Assembly: GCA_037139695.1 (NCBI GenBank)
Contig: JBAXFX010000031.1
Span: 1 to 13,561 of the forward strand
Length of the DNA stretch: 13,561 nt
Direction: 5' to 3'
From: JAAXTX01 sp037139695
Lineage (GTDB): Bacteria > Patescibacteriota > Minisyncoccia > Moranbacterales > UBA1568
Shown: one piece after another, positions 6,689 to 13,259 of the stretch
Layout of the letters: every line of letters begins with the position of its first letter
Position numbering within the stretch: position 1 is the first letter of the stretch
Notes under the pieces: generated by a model
Seen by the model: only the letters and a program-made list of their open reading frames with translations
The model's database searches: none
What the model was told of the DNA's origin: nothing
Position numbers and translations under genes: made by a program

Positions 6689-7430
6689 ACTCCAGAATGT
6701 ATTTTTGCAATTCTTTTTTATCCCTGAAATAGTTTGCGTTGACATCAAGGAACTCAGCATAGCTCGCACGGCTCTCGGAGCCCAGCTGGCCAAATTGATT
6801 CAAGACAATTTCTTTCTTACACAAGGTCCCATTCCGCTTGCCAAGATATTCCAGCGCACTACAGTACTTCCATTCGTCTTGCATGGGAGTAGGGACCGAG
6901 CCTCCACTTGGGGACTTAGTCCCTAGGTCTTCACCTTGGTATCCGTGGATGAAATAATTTCTATTCACATAAGCGGAAAGCAAAAGCAGGTATTCATTCG
7001 AATCGATGTGAATGGCCTTGAATGGTCCTTGGAATAATGAACCGCTCCGCTGGTATTTTTTGTTGAAATAATTCGTATAGCCCGTACCAAGTTTATGCAT
7101 AAAAATCTTTACCCCATTTTCAACCAACTGCTTCAGAATAAGGTGGTAGTGATTCGGGCTAAGACAATATGCGATAATTTCAACCGATGGTTGCGATTCC
7201 TCTAAGGAGCTAAGCTCCTGTATACAGGAGCTTAGCTCCTTAGAGGAAGATTTTATATTTTTCTGATTCTTCAAAAAGATTCTTTGTTCATATGTTGAAT
7301 TGTCGTTGAATTCCCGAAGGTACGTCAGGAATCTCACATAATCTCCTTCATTCAAAAAGACCTCGCGCTTATCGACGCCGCGGTTGTAGACATGATAATA
7401 TTCGTCATTTGCAAAAACCGTTTTGCGCAT
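6687..7430 (-). CDS. RAYT-type Y1 (HUH) transposase with palindrome-encoded insertion
   Basis: The 247-residue product fits Y1_Tnp (PF01797), REP-associated group: YYHVYNRGVDKREVF near the start (11-25), YCLSPNHYHLIL with the metal-binding HYH at 94-96, and YFNKKYQRSGSLFQGPFKA at 121-139. Tyr154 in AYVNRNY, or less likely Tyr147, is the candidate nucleophile. Residues 64-79 (KELSSCIQELSSLEES) are encoded by a palindrome and look like an in-frame insertion before the HUH strand. A second family-atypical loop (about 164-185) contains another small inverted repeat. The family nicks and rejoins single-stranded DNA at hairpins. No Shine-Dalgarno site is visible. The start is six bases beyond TGT-CTAAAT, a possible weak -10 box. 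The frame is open throughout, so it may be active. Confidence 0.9.
   Translation of the reverse strand: MRKTVFANDEYYHVYNRGVDKREVFLNEGDYVRFLTYLREFNDNSTYEQRIFLKNQKNIKSSSKELSSCIQELSSLEESQPSVEIIAYCLSPNHYHLILKQLVENGVKIFMHKLGTGYTNYFNKKYQRSGSLFQGPFKAIHIDSNEYLLLLSAYVNRNYFIHGYQGEDLGTKSPSGGSVPTPMQDEWKYCSALEYLGKRNGTLCKKEIVLNQFGQLGSESRASYAEFLDVNANYFRDKKELQKYILE
7197..7248. repeat. 52-nt perfect palindrome inside the transposase coding sequence
   Basis: The shared 38-nt palindrome core (7204-7241) is extended by TTCCTCT on the left and AGAGGAA on the right, giving 52 bases with complete dyad symmetry. It encodes transposase residues of about 61-78 without breaking the frame. It is the longest of the four full copies in the window. 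Confidence 0.85.
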
Positions 7431-7446
7431 ACATTTATTTAGACAG

Positions 7447-7494
7447 AAGGAGCTAAGCTCCTGTATACAGGAGCTTAGCTCCTTTTGGGTTCAA
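7447..7494. repeat. 48-nt direct repeat with 38-nt perfect palindrome (right copy)
   Basis: This is identical to 6585-6632, with the palindrome at 7447-7484 and TTGGGTTCAA after it. It lies 17 bases upstream of the transposase start and downstream of the surface-protein stop at 7562. It could fold in the transposase leader or promoter region. The remaining 67 bases to 7561 show nothing recognisable. Confidence 0.8.
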
Positions 7495-7561
7495 ATTTAC
7501 GGATTTCAGACGACAAGCAGATTAGTTGGCTTATTATCGTGGTGAGATTTGAGATAGATAC

Positions 7562-10500
7562 TTAGGGATTGTTCTTGAGGCAGCGGACGGAGAAGCCGTA
7601 TGGATTAGTATCAATATGTCGGTTAACCGTTGCACTTCCAAAAAAATGTCTCGCTACCGCCGCGGTACTGCCAGATTTTTGAGATGATGCAAAAAACGTG
7701 TTGCCACCACGACCAAAAAAAATGCCATTATAATCACGAAAACCATCTAGGGGAAAATTAAGTCCAGATGATCCTCCGAATATCATCTTAGCACCAGCAT
7801 CACGACAGTCATCTCCATTTCGACTCGCGCTACACGTCTGTCCCGGATCCTTCAGGAAGTTCTCGAGCGTATACTGCTCGGCATCGGTCGGTACGTGCCA
7901 ACCGGAGGGGCAGATGCCTTGAGCACCCGGCGTGGTGGAACCATACATCACAGCGCTCCATTGATAAAGGAAGCCGAGCCTGCCACTTTTGATATTGGCG
8001 AGGGTTTCTTCGGCATTGTTCGACGTGTTCGGTGGATAAGCATAGTAACCGTTATCATTTCCATTCCATGTAGCACTGGTCGGTCCACGGGTAATAGCCG
8101 TACCGTCGGGATATCTGGTCGTCATCATGTTTGATGCCATCCAACATTGGGTGCCAACAGCTACAGTACCATACGGATTACCATCAGCATCAGACACAGA
8201 GGAGACTCCTCCGCACGGGTCGCTATTCCCGAACGCGACCGACGCGCTGTTGTTCATCACGTTGGCAATCTGCTCCTTGGTGAGGGCGTAGTTGTAGATG
8301 CGGACGTCGTCGAGAGCGCCGGAGTAGTAGGTGGAGCCGACGAGTCCGAGCTTGATGGCGTTGGCAGAGATAGGAGTGGCGGTCTCGACGAGGATGTGAT
8401 TCCAAATGCCGGCGGTGACAGCTCCGTTCGGCTTGCCGTTGACGTAGATGGTCGGGGAGGTGAAGCCGGTGGCACTGACCGTGCCACTGGTTGCCGAAAC
8501 CGAGATACCGCTGGCGAGCTGGAGAAAAGATTGAGTGGTGGAAGTCGGCTTGGCCCAGAAAGAGACTGCCTGAGCGTTGGCGATGGACGTCGGTTCGTTG
8601 ACGGAGTCGTTCACTCCGTCGAAATTCAGTCCCTTGCCGTATTTCCCGTTGTCCGTCCAACCGGAAGTCGACGTGGCAGGCGATGCCATGTTCGTAAGCG
8701 TACCATTGAGTGCCGAGCCACCTACGCCAGAATTGTTCGCCGTCGTTCCGTTGCCTTCGTCGAATTTATAATAGACAGTCGCTTCTTTGGAAGACTGATA
8801 GTTGCTACTCGCATCTTCCCCGGTCATATCCTGGAGGACCTGTTCCTGACTGCGGGCATAGTTGTAAAGTTTGACATCGTCGAGGAGACCGTCGAAGGCA
8901 TAGGTGCCACCAGACAATAACGCTCCGATACAAAGAGGACCACTGTTCACGGGTAAAGCCATATCACTGAGAGCCGTACTACTCACCAAGACGCCATCAA
9001 CATAAAATTTGCCATAGCCTCCACCTCTGGAGATTTCCACATGATGCCAGACGTTCAACAATTGTTCACTGCCAGTGAAAAAATTGTAGACAGGGCCTGC
9101 AGCATCACCAGTAGCTGAAGAACTATACAGTATAGATTTATTCCCGCCACCATCAAGCCTAAGATAATAGTTATATCCTGGCTTCCCAAGAACCGTGCCC
9201 CTATTAGTACCACCCCAACTCTTGGTATACATCCAAGCCGAGATCGTCAGGTTTGAGGAAGGAATGTTCAGACTGGGAGAGTTCGGCACGGTGATCCAGT
9301 TGGCGCTATTGCGGAATTTCCCGGCACCACCAATTTTGCCGACCGCCCAATGGCTACCGGTATCGGTCCACGTGCCGTTGTTGTTGTTCCCGCTCGAATC
9401 CGCCACCGTGTTGCCGGTGTTCTCGTCCATTTTCCAATACCCCACCGGCCCCGGCGCCCAGTCATAAAGCTTGCGGACTTCCGCCGGCGACAGCGCGCGA
9501 TTGTAGATGCGGGTTTCGTCGATGAATCCACTGGTTGGAACCATATTATCAAATCTATTTCCAATATAATTATATTTATTAACTGACAATATACCAGATT
9601 GTCCTGTCACACGAGTGCCGAATACTCCGTCAATATATGATGTTATGATTGCGTTGCTCGATGCGGACTGAGTTATAACAACATGATGCCATTTCCCATC
9701 AACTATTTTTGAAACAGCATCAAGTATTGTGAAAGTACTACTCCCAAAGAATGCCAGGTTTCCACCATAATTCATTATACCAATCGTGTTGGACCAGCCA
9801 CTGTCTCCCATTGACATAAATACCTGATCCCCACTTTTAGAAGATTTTACCCACATTGAAAATGTGGCGGCACCCTGCAGTGTTCCTTGATTCGTTTTAA
9901 TATACCCTCCCGTTCCATCGAAACTCCCCCCGCTCCCATATTTTCCACCTACAGTCGAGGGCGTAAGTCGGTAGCCGTCGGTCGAGGGCACGCCACCGAA
10001 CGCCGAAGAGACCGTAACGCATGTCGCGGTGTTGGAAGACACCGTTCTTGTCTGTCCGCTATAGGTTCCGCTCGTGAGCGTGATCGTATCGTAGGCGAGG
10101 GCGTTGACCGTCCAGGCCTTGCCCGTATCACAGACGGTCGTGGTGGAATTGCCGCCGGTCGAGGTGCCGGTGATGCCGGTTGCCGTCCCATTATTCCCAT
10201 TTCCACTTGCATCAATCACTTCTCCAGTGGTGCCATTCCAGCTTGATTCGTCCATTTTCCAATACCCGACCAGGCCATCGCTCATCCATTTGTCCGACCC
10301 GTCACCGAACGAGGCACTCGTACCGCTGTTGGCATCGGCGCTCGCGAGTCCGGCGGCATAGTCCTGTCCCGCCTGCGCCTTGGTGCGGGCATAGGGATAG
10401 AGCTTTGGTTCGTCAATCTTTCCGTTGAAATAGGTGGTGTTGACCACGCCGAACTTGATCGCGTCGGCGGTGATGGGGGTACCGGTGGTAATCTCGATGT

Positions 10501-12598
10501 GGTTCCAGGTATTGGCCGTTATGGGAGAGCTGGTCTTGCCGTTGACGTAAATAGTCGGGGAGGTGAAGCCGGTGGCGGAAACGGTACCGCCAGTGGCAGA
10601 AACCGAGACGCTGCTCGAAAGCTGGAGGATGGACTGCGTGGTCGTGGCGGGACGCGCCCAGAAAGAGAGGGACTGGACATTGGAAATGGATGTCGGCTCA
10701 TTCACATAATCATCCGTGCCATCGAATGCCAAACACTTCCCGGAGACGCATTGGTCTTCGGTCTGCCATCCCGACGTCGCCGTAGCCGGTGAGGACATAT
10801 TGGTGAGGATGCCGTCGCTCACGATCGGATAGCGCACAATGACGATACCAGAGCCACTGGCACCAGGACCACCGGAACCAGTGCGGTAACCACCGCTACC
10901 GCCACCAGTATTTGGCGAAGCGCTACCAGCGCAATTGCCACCACCACCAACACCGCCAGTGCCAACATATACTGTTCCGCAACCACCGCCACCGCCGGCA
11001 TAATACACGGAAGTTCCTGAAATATCGAACGCCTTACCAGGTCCACCAGTACCACTATAGCCATTACTACCCGCGCCACCAGCTCCACCACCGCCACCAC
11101 CGGTGGCATTAGCACCAGCACCGCCGGCATTACCATAGCCTGTTCCTCCGCCGGAATTCGATTGTGTCGTACTTCCACCATTTTTTCCTACAACATTCGC
11201 ATTGCCTCCGGCAACGGCAACTATATCCGAAAAAGAAGAGCTCGAGCCACCAGCTCCAACGGTCAATGGGATAGGAGAACCGCCGGGAACCGCTTTCGTG
11301 GGATGATACACGACCCCACCGCCAGCACCACCACCGTTCGTATACGATAAATTCGCCCCACCAATACCACCACCCCCGACTACCAAGACTTCGACAGAAG
11401 AGACTCTTGCCGGTGGAACAAAGGTACTGTTCCCAACCGTCGTGAACGTGTGAATGACAAAGCCATTTACATAAGTGATCGTCCCGCCGGTCCCAGCACT
11501 ATTATTCAGGGCGTTTTTTGCCACCGTCCCCGTCCCCTCATCGAACGCCCAGTATGCGATGGGTCCTGGACCTTTCTCTTCGGTGCCGGTCGTGCCGATC
11601 GTATAGTTGGAGGCCTGGGTCGGAAAGTCGGCGTTCACGAATCCGTTCTGGACGGTCGGGTTACCATAATAGGAAAAGAGGGATTGGGAACCGGACAAGA
11701 ACGTCTGCAGGTTCACATGGATCACGGTGTTGGCCGTGGCACAGCCCGAGACGATGAAATAATCCTGGAGATTGCCGTTCGCGTCGGTGAAGCGGAGGTC
11801 ACCACAATCGTTTTGGAACTTGGTGGTATCCGAGGTGTCCAGCGTGAACGCGATATATACGTTGGTCTGTGCCGTGGTGTTATTCGTCACGGTAATCGAC
11901 TTGCGATAGAGCCAGCTGTCGTTCCACCACGCGGCACTGGCTTGGTGGACGAAGAACAGGTTCGAGACCGGCAAGACGACGATGAGCGCGATAAGAACGG
12001 AGGCGACGATGCGCCGCGGGAGGGTGGCGAAACACCAGCGGATGAACGATTTAAGTTTTCTTTCAATATCCCTAACCTTCCTAAAAATATCGACGCGAAG
12101 CGCCTGCCAGGTCTGTTTTGGATGCCGGATACACCAGATGGTCGTTTTGAAAAAACGTGCATAGTCCCATTTCCAGAATCGGAGGGATGTGAAAATCCGA
12201 ACGATACCATCCGTTCGTTCCTTCCGCCTGCTCCCCTGCCCGAGGGGAGCTGTCACGTCCTCGTGACTGAGGGGTGGGAGAAAGTTCCCCTGCTTTGCCA
12301 TGCCGGAGTCTTGGCGGAGATGGGTTTTCTGTTCTTTCTGGATTGCTTCGTCGAAGACTCCTCGCAAAGACGGAGGGGTCTGTTTTTGTTTCTGTTCTTT
12401 CCGGATTGCCACGCCCGAGTACGGGCTCGCACCCGCCTGTCCACGATATGGCATTTCGGACAGGAAGACGGAGGGGTCTATTGAGTCATTCTTTGATGTG
12501 TGTGGTTTTTTCTTTTTTCGGGTACCGAAAACCAAATCGCGCATACGCTGTGCGACCTTTTTCTTGAACACCGAAAACCGAGGGTACTGTTCCTTCAT
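7562..12598 (-). CDS. Giant mosaic surface protein: DUF2341, four LamG-like modules, glycine-rich insert, Fib_succ_major
   Basis: The 1678-residue product has a long basic N-terminus, a membrane/signal segment at about 197-217 (VLIALIVVLPVSNLFF) and a possible cleavage near ASAA (220-223). Then come DUF2341 (about 224-330; WWNDSWLYRKSITVTN), a first LamG module (about 346-740) split by a glycine-rich domain (about 373-595), a second (about 777-1045) with an insert at about 812-880, a third (about 1051-1250), a fourth (about 1275-1447) and a C-terminal Fib_succ_major domain (about 1463-1676; GTQCWMASNM, CPSGWHVPTDAE, GFSVRC). LamG modules are marked by GYWKMDE, ASGNGNNGT and IYNRALS motifs. 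It probably binds glycan or protein at the cell surface. Residues about 48-125 appear to be translated intergenic repeats. The ATG at 12598 follows GGGAGG and a TATAAT box. An internal start cannot be excluded. Confidence 0.88.
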   Translation of the reverse strand: MKEQYPRFSVFKKKVAQRMRDLVFGTRKKKKPHTSKNDSIDPSVFLSEMPYRGQAGASPYSGVAIRKEQKQKQTPPSLRGVFDEAIQKEQKTHLRQDSGMAKQGNFLPPLSHEDVTAPLGQGSRRKERTDGIVRIFTSLRFWKWDYARFFKTTIWCIRHPKQTWQALRVDIFRKVRDIERKLKSFIRWCFATLPRRIVASVLIALIVVLPVSNLFFVHQASAAWWNDSWLYRKSITVTNNTTAQTNVYIAFTLDTSDTTKFQNDCGDLRFTDANGNLQDYFIVSGCATANTVIHVNLQTFLSGSQSLFSYYGNPTVQNGFVNADFPTQASNYTIGTTGTEEKGPGPIAYWAFDEGTGTVAKNALNNSAGTGGTITYVNGFVIHTFTTVGNSTFVPPARVSSVEVLVVGGGGIGGANLSYTNGGGAGGGVVYHPTKAVPGGSPIPLTVGAGGSSSSFSDIVAVAGGNANVVGKNGGSTTQSNSGGGTGYGNAGGAGANATGGGGGGAGGAGSNGYSGTGGPGKAFDISGTSVYYAGGGGGCGTVYVGTGGVGGGGNCAGSASPNTGGGSGGYRTGSGGPGASGSGIVIVRYPIVSDGILTNMSSPATATSGWQTEDQCVSGKCLAFDGTDDYVNEPTSISNVQSLSFWARPATTTQSILQLSSSVSVSATGGTVSATGFTSPTIYVNGKTSSPITANTWNHIEITTGTPITADAIKFGVVNTTYFNGKIDEPKLYPYARTKAQAGQDYAAGLASADANSGTSASFGDGSDKWMSDGLVGYWKMDESSWNGTTGEVIDASGNGNNGTATGITGTSTGGNSTTTVCDTGKAWTVNALAYDTITLTSGTYSGQTRTVSSNTATCVTVSSAFGGVPSTDGYRLTPSTVGGKYGSGGSFDGTGGYIKTNQGTLQGAATFSMWVKSSKSGDQVFMSMGDSGWSNTIGIMNYGGNLAFFGSSTFTILDAVSKIVDGKWHHVVITQSASSNAIITSYIDGVFGTRVTGQSGILSVNKYNYIGNRFDNMVPTSGFIDETRIYNRALSPAEVRKLYDWAPGPVGYWKMDENTGNTVADSSGNNNNGTWTDTGSHWAVGKIGGAGKFRNSANWITVPNSPSLNIPSSNLTISAWMYTKSWGGTNRGTVLGKPGYNYYLRLDGGGNKSILYSSSATGDAAGPVYNFFTGSEQLLNVWHHVEISRGGGYGKFYVDGVLVSSTALSDMALPVNSGPLCIGALLSGGTYAFDGLLDDVKLYNYARSQEQVLQDMTGEDASSNYQSSKEATVYYKFDEGNGTTANNSGVGGSALNGTLTNMASPATSTSGWTDNGKYGKGLNFDGVNDSVNEPTSIANAQAVSFWAKPTSTTQSFLQLASGISVSATSGTVSATGFTSPTIYVNGKPNGAVTAGIWNHILVETATPISANAIKLGLVGSTYYSGALDDVRIYNYALTKEQIANVMNNSASVAFGNSDPCGGVSSVSDADGNPYGTVAVGTQCWMASNMMTTRYPDGTAITRGPTSATWNGNDNGYYAYPPNTSNNAEETLANIKSGRLGFLYQWSAVMYGSTTPGAQGICPSGWHVPTDAEQYTLENFLKDPGQTCSASRNGDDCRDAGAKMIFGGSSGLNFPLDGFRDYNGIFFGRGGNTFFASSQKSGSTAAVARHFFGSATVNRHIDTNPYGFSVRCLKNNP
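10814..11482 (-). other. Glycine-rich domain inserted within the first LamG module
   Basis: Residues about 373-595 begin VNGFVIHTFTTVGNSTFVPP, continue VEVLVVGGGG, hold long glycine runs, and end GSGIVIVRYP. This is the usual layout of a self-contained glycine-rich surface domain. The flanks (AYWAFDEGTGTVAKN before; LTNMSSPATATSGW after) match continuous sequence in the fourth module (YYKFDEGNGTTANNS and LTNMASPATSTSGW), showing that the domain interrupts the LamG fold. Confidence 0.75.
12224..12457. repeat. Cluster of intergenic-type repeats inside the surface-protein gene
   Basis: Several hairpin repeats lie in frame here. At 12340-12371 is a GATTGCTTCGTCGAAG / CTCCTCGCAAAG block resembling a palindromic repeat widespread in bacterial genomes. 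At 12294-12327 is a relative of the tandem repeat at 15-86. At 12252-12267 GTCACG pairs with CGTGAC. At 12413-12426 GCCCG-AGTA-CGGGC forms a hairpin. CTGTTCTTTCTGGATTGC-like sequence and GACGGAGGGGTCT each occur twice. The encoded residues (about 48-125) include SLRGVFDEAIQ and FLPPLSHEDVTAPLG and show no protein-domain character. Confidence 0.65.
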
Positions 12599-12606
12599 AC
12601 CCTCCC

Positions 12607-12615
12607 ATTATACCA
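12607..12615 (-). promoter_or_regulatory. Extended -10 promoter of the giant surface protein
   Basis: On the minus strand TGTGGTATAAT ends at 12607 (TGG 12615-12613, TATAAT 12612-12607). GGGAGG (12606-12601) and two bases separate it from the ATG. If transcription begins about seven bases after the box, the start would be near 12600, removing the GGGAGG from the mRNA and leaving it nearly leaderless. Alternatively GGGAGG is a Shine-Dalgarno site used with a promoter further upstream. Confidence 0.6.
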
Positions 12616-12635
12616 CAAGAAACGCCCGGAAAAAA

Positions 12636-12668
12636 GGACCAGGTACCCTTTCGGAGCGAAAGGCGTAC
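12636..12668. repeat. Truncated hairpin repeat of the GGGTCAGGTA family
   Basis: GGTACCCTTTCG pairs through a GAG loop with CGAAAGGCGTACC, leaving one bulged base. The outer left arm AAGGACCA has no partner, because the right side gives way to a transposase-gene fragment at 12674. The loop TTCGGAGCGAA is the same as in the copy at 6432-6473. Confidence 0.6.
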
Positions 12669-12673
12669 CCGAC

Positions 12674-12824
12674 TAATTCGTATAGCCCATACCAAGTTTA
12701 TGCATAAAAATCTTTACCCCATTTTCAACCAACTGCCTCAGAATAAGGTGGTAGTGATTCGGGCTAAGACAATATGCAATAATTTCATTCAATGGTTGCG
12801 CTTCTTCCAAGGAGCTAAGCTCCT
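12674..12824 (-). pseudogene. Internal fragment of the RAYT transposase gene
   Basis: The 151 bases match 7069-7219 of the intact transposase gene without gaps, with 9 differences by eye. The match covers codons from just before the GTGY region through the HUH motif to the first half of the palindrome, then breaks at GAGTAC. Neither gene end is present, so it cannot encode a transposase. It shares the intact gene's orientation. Confidence 0.8.
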
Positions 12825-12936
12825 GAGTACAAGGTGGTAGTGATTCGGGCTAAGCCAATATGCGATAATTTCATTCGATGGTTGCGATTCTTCCAAGGAG
12901 CTAAGCTCCTGTATACAGGAGCTTAGCTCCTTGGAA
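12801..12936. repeat. Dispersed transposase-fragment/palindrome element, second locus
   Basis: The half palindrome (12809-12824), GAGTAC, a second copy of the HUH-coding fragment (12831-12894) and a full palindrome follow one another. With the preceding fragment this forms two units with an 86-nt period (AAGGTGGTAG at 12745 and 12831). The final palindrome extends to 46 perfect bases (12891-12936). It matches 6491-6622 at 127 of 132 bases. Confidence 0.8.
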
Positions 12937-12960
12937 AGTCGTTCTTCATTCCGGAACCCG

Positions 12961-13003
12961 TCCCCTTTGTCTCCCCTTTGTTTCCCCTTCGTTTCCCCTC
13001 CAT
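12961..13003 (-). repeat. 11-nt G-rich tandem repeat with G-quadruplex motif
   Basis: On the plus strand TCCCCTTTGTC-like units repeat every 11 bases. The C4 runs are at 12962-12965, 12973-12976, 12984-12987 and 12995-12998. The minus strand therefore has four GGGG runs with 7-nt loops, a textbook G4-N7 quadruplex pattern, followed by further G runs to about 13018. It lies in the gap between the palindrome block and the terminator of the next gene. Confidence 0.65.
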
Positions 13004-13061
13004 CCCATTCCGTCCCCCTTCCGTCAGTTTCGAAAGGGAGATATCGATTACAGTACCAGCG

Positions 13062-13097
13062 AAAAAAGAACGTTCTCTCCCCTTATCCTAAGGGGAG
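13062..13097 (-). terminator. Intrinsic terminator of the partial gene at the right edge
   Basis: On the minus strand CTCCCCTTA-GGA-TAAGGGGAG (13097-13077) forms a 9-bp stem with a 3-nt loop, followed by the small palindrome AGAACGTTCT (13076-13067) and six T residues (13067-13062). It lies 163 bases past the stop at 13260. The offset of the T run from the main stem is slightly unusual. Confidence 0.6.
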
Positions 13098-13176
13098 GAC
13101 AGGAGGGGTTGGAATATGAAGGATGCTTATAAAGATGCATATTGAATCGACGGACCTTCAGTCTCGGACCCTCACC

Positions 13177-13214
13177 TGTCCGGAGTACCGGACATCCTCT
13201 CCCGAGGGGAGAGG
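13177..13214. repeat. Pair of adjacent hairpins in the 3' region of the partial gene
   Basis: TGTCCGG-AGTA-CCGGACA (13177-13194) and CCTCTCCC-GAG-GGGAGAGG (13196-13214) are both perfect. The same two-hairpin layout, with a CCCTCA lead, occurs inverted and in coding sequence at about 12230-12280 of the surface-protein gene. It is probably an intergenic repeat family. The remaining bases of this gap show nothing else. Confidence 0.6.
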
Positions 13215-13259
13215 AGGGAACTGAAAGAGCGTTGCAGGCAGGACTTATGACTTGTGCCC

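Larger units (their letters stand above)
6585..7494. mobile_element. Putative RAYT transposase element bounded by palindrome-bearing direct repeats
   Basis: The transposase gene lies between identical 48-nt direct repeats at 6585-6632 and 7447-7494, each with the 38-nt palindrome. RAYT genes are typically flanked by REP hairpins that their product is thought to process. The true ends are uncertain, because a remnant of a LamG gene tail (6629-6688) lies inside the left boundary, so this span may instead be the product of several events. Confidence 0.55.

Noticed and set aside
7447..7484. Palindrome as an ordinary intrinsic terminator of the surface-protein gene
   Set aside because: On the minus strand it is followed by CTGTCTA, with no T run, and identical copies occur inside coding sequence and at other sites, so a repeat identity explains it better. 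Some effect on transcription remains possible.
12438..12466. CCTGTCC...GGACAGG inverted repeat as a separate regulatory site
   Set aside because: It lies inside the repeat cluster of the surface-protein gene and the loop of about 15 nt has no further structure. It is best treated as part of that cluster.
11450..12484. A 344-residue open frame on the plus strand
   Set aside because: It is antisense to DUF2341 and the leader of the surface protein, without recognisable protein features.
12745..12936. Possible CRISPR array, because of repeated units
   Set aside because: The units are tandem and the sequence between palindromes is itself the repeated transposase fragment. There are no unique spacers and no cas genes.
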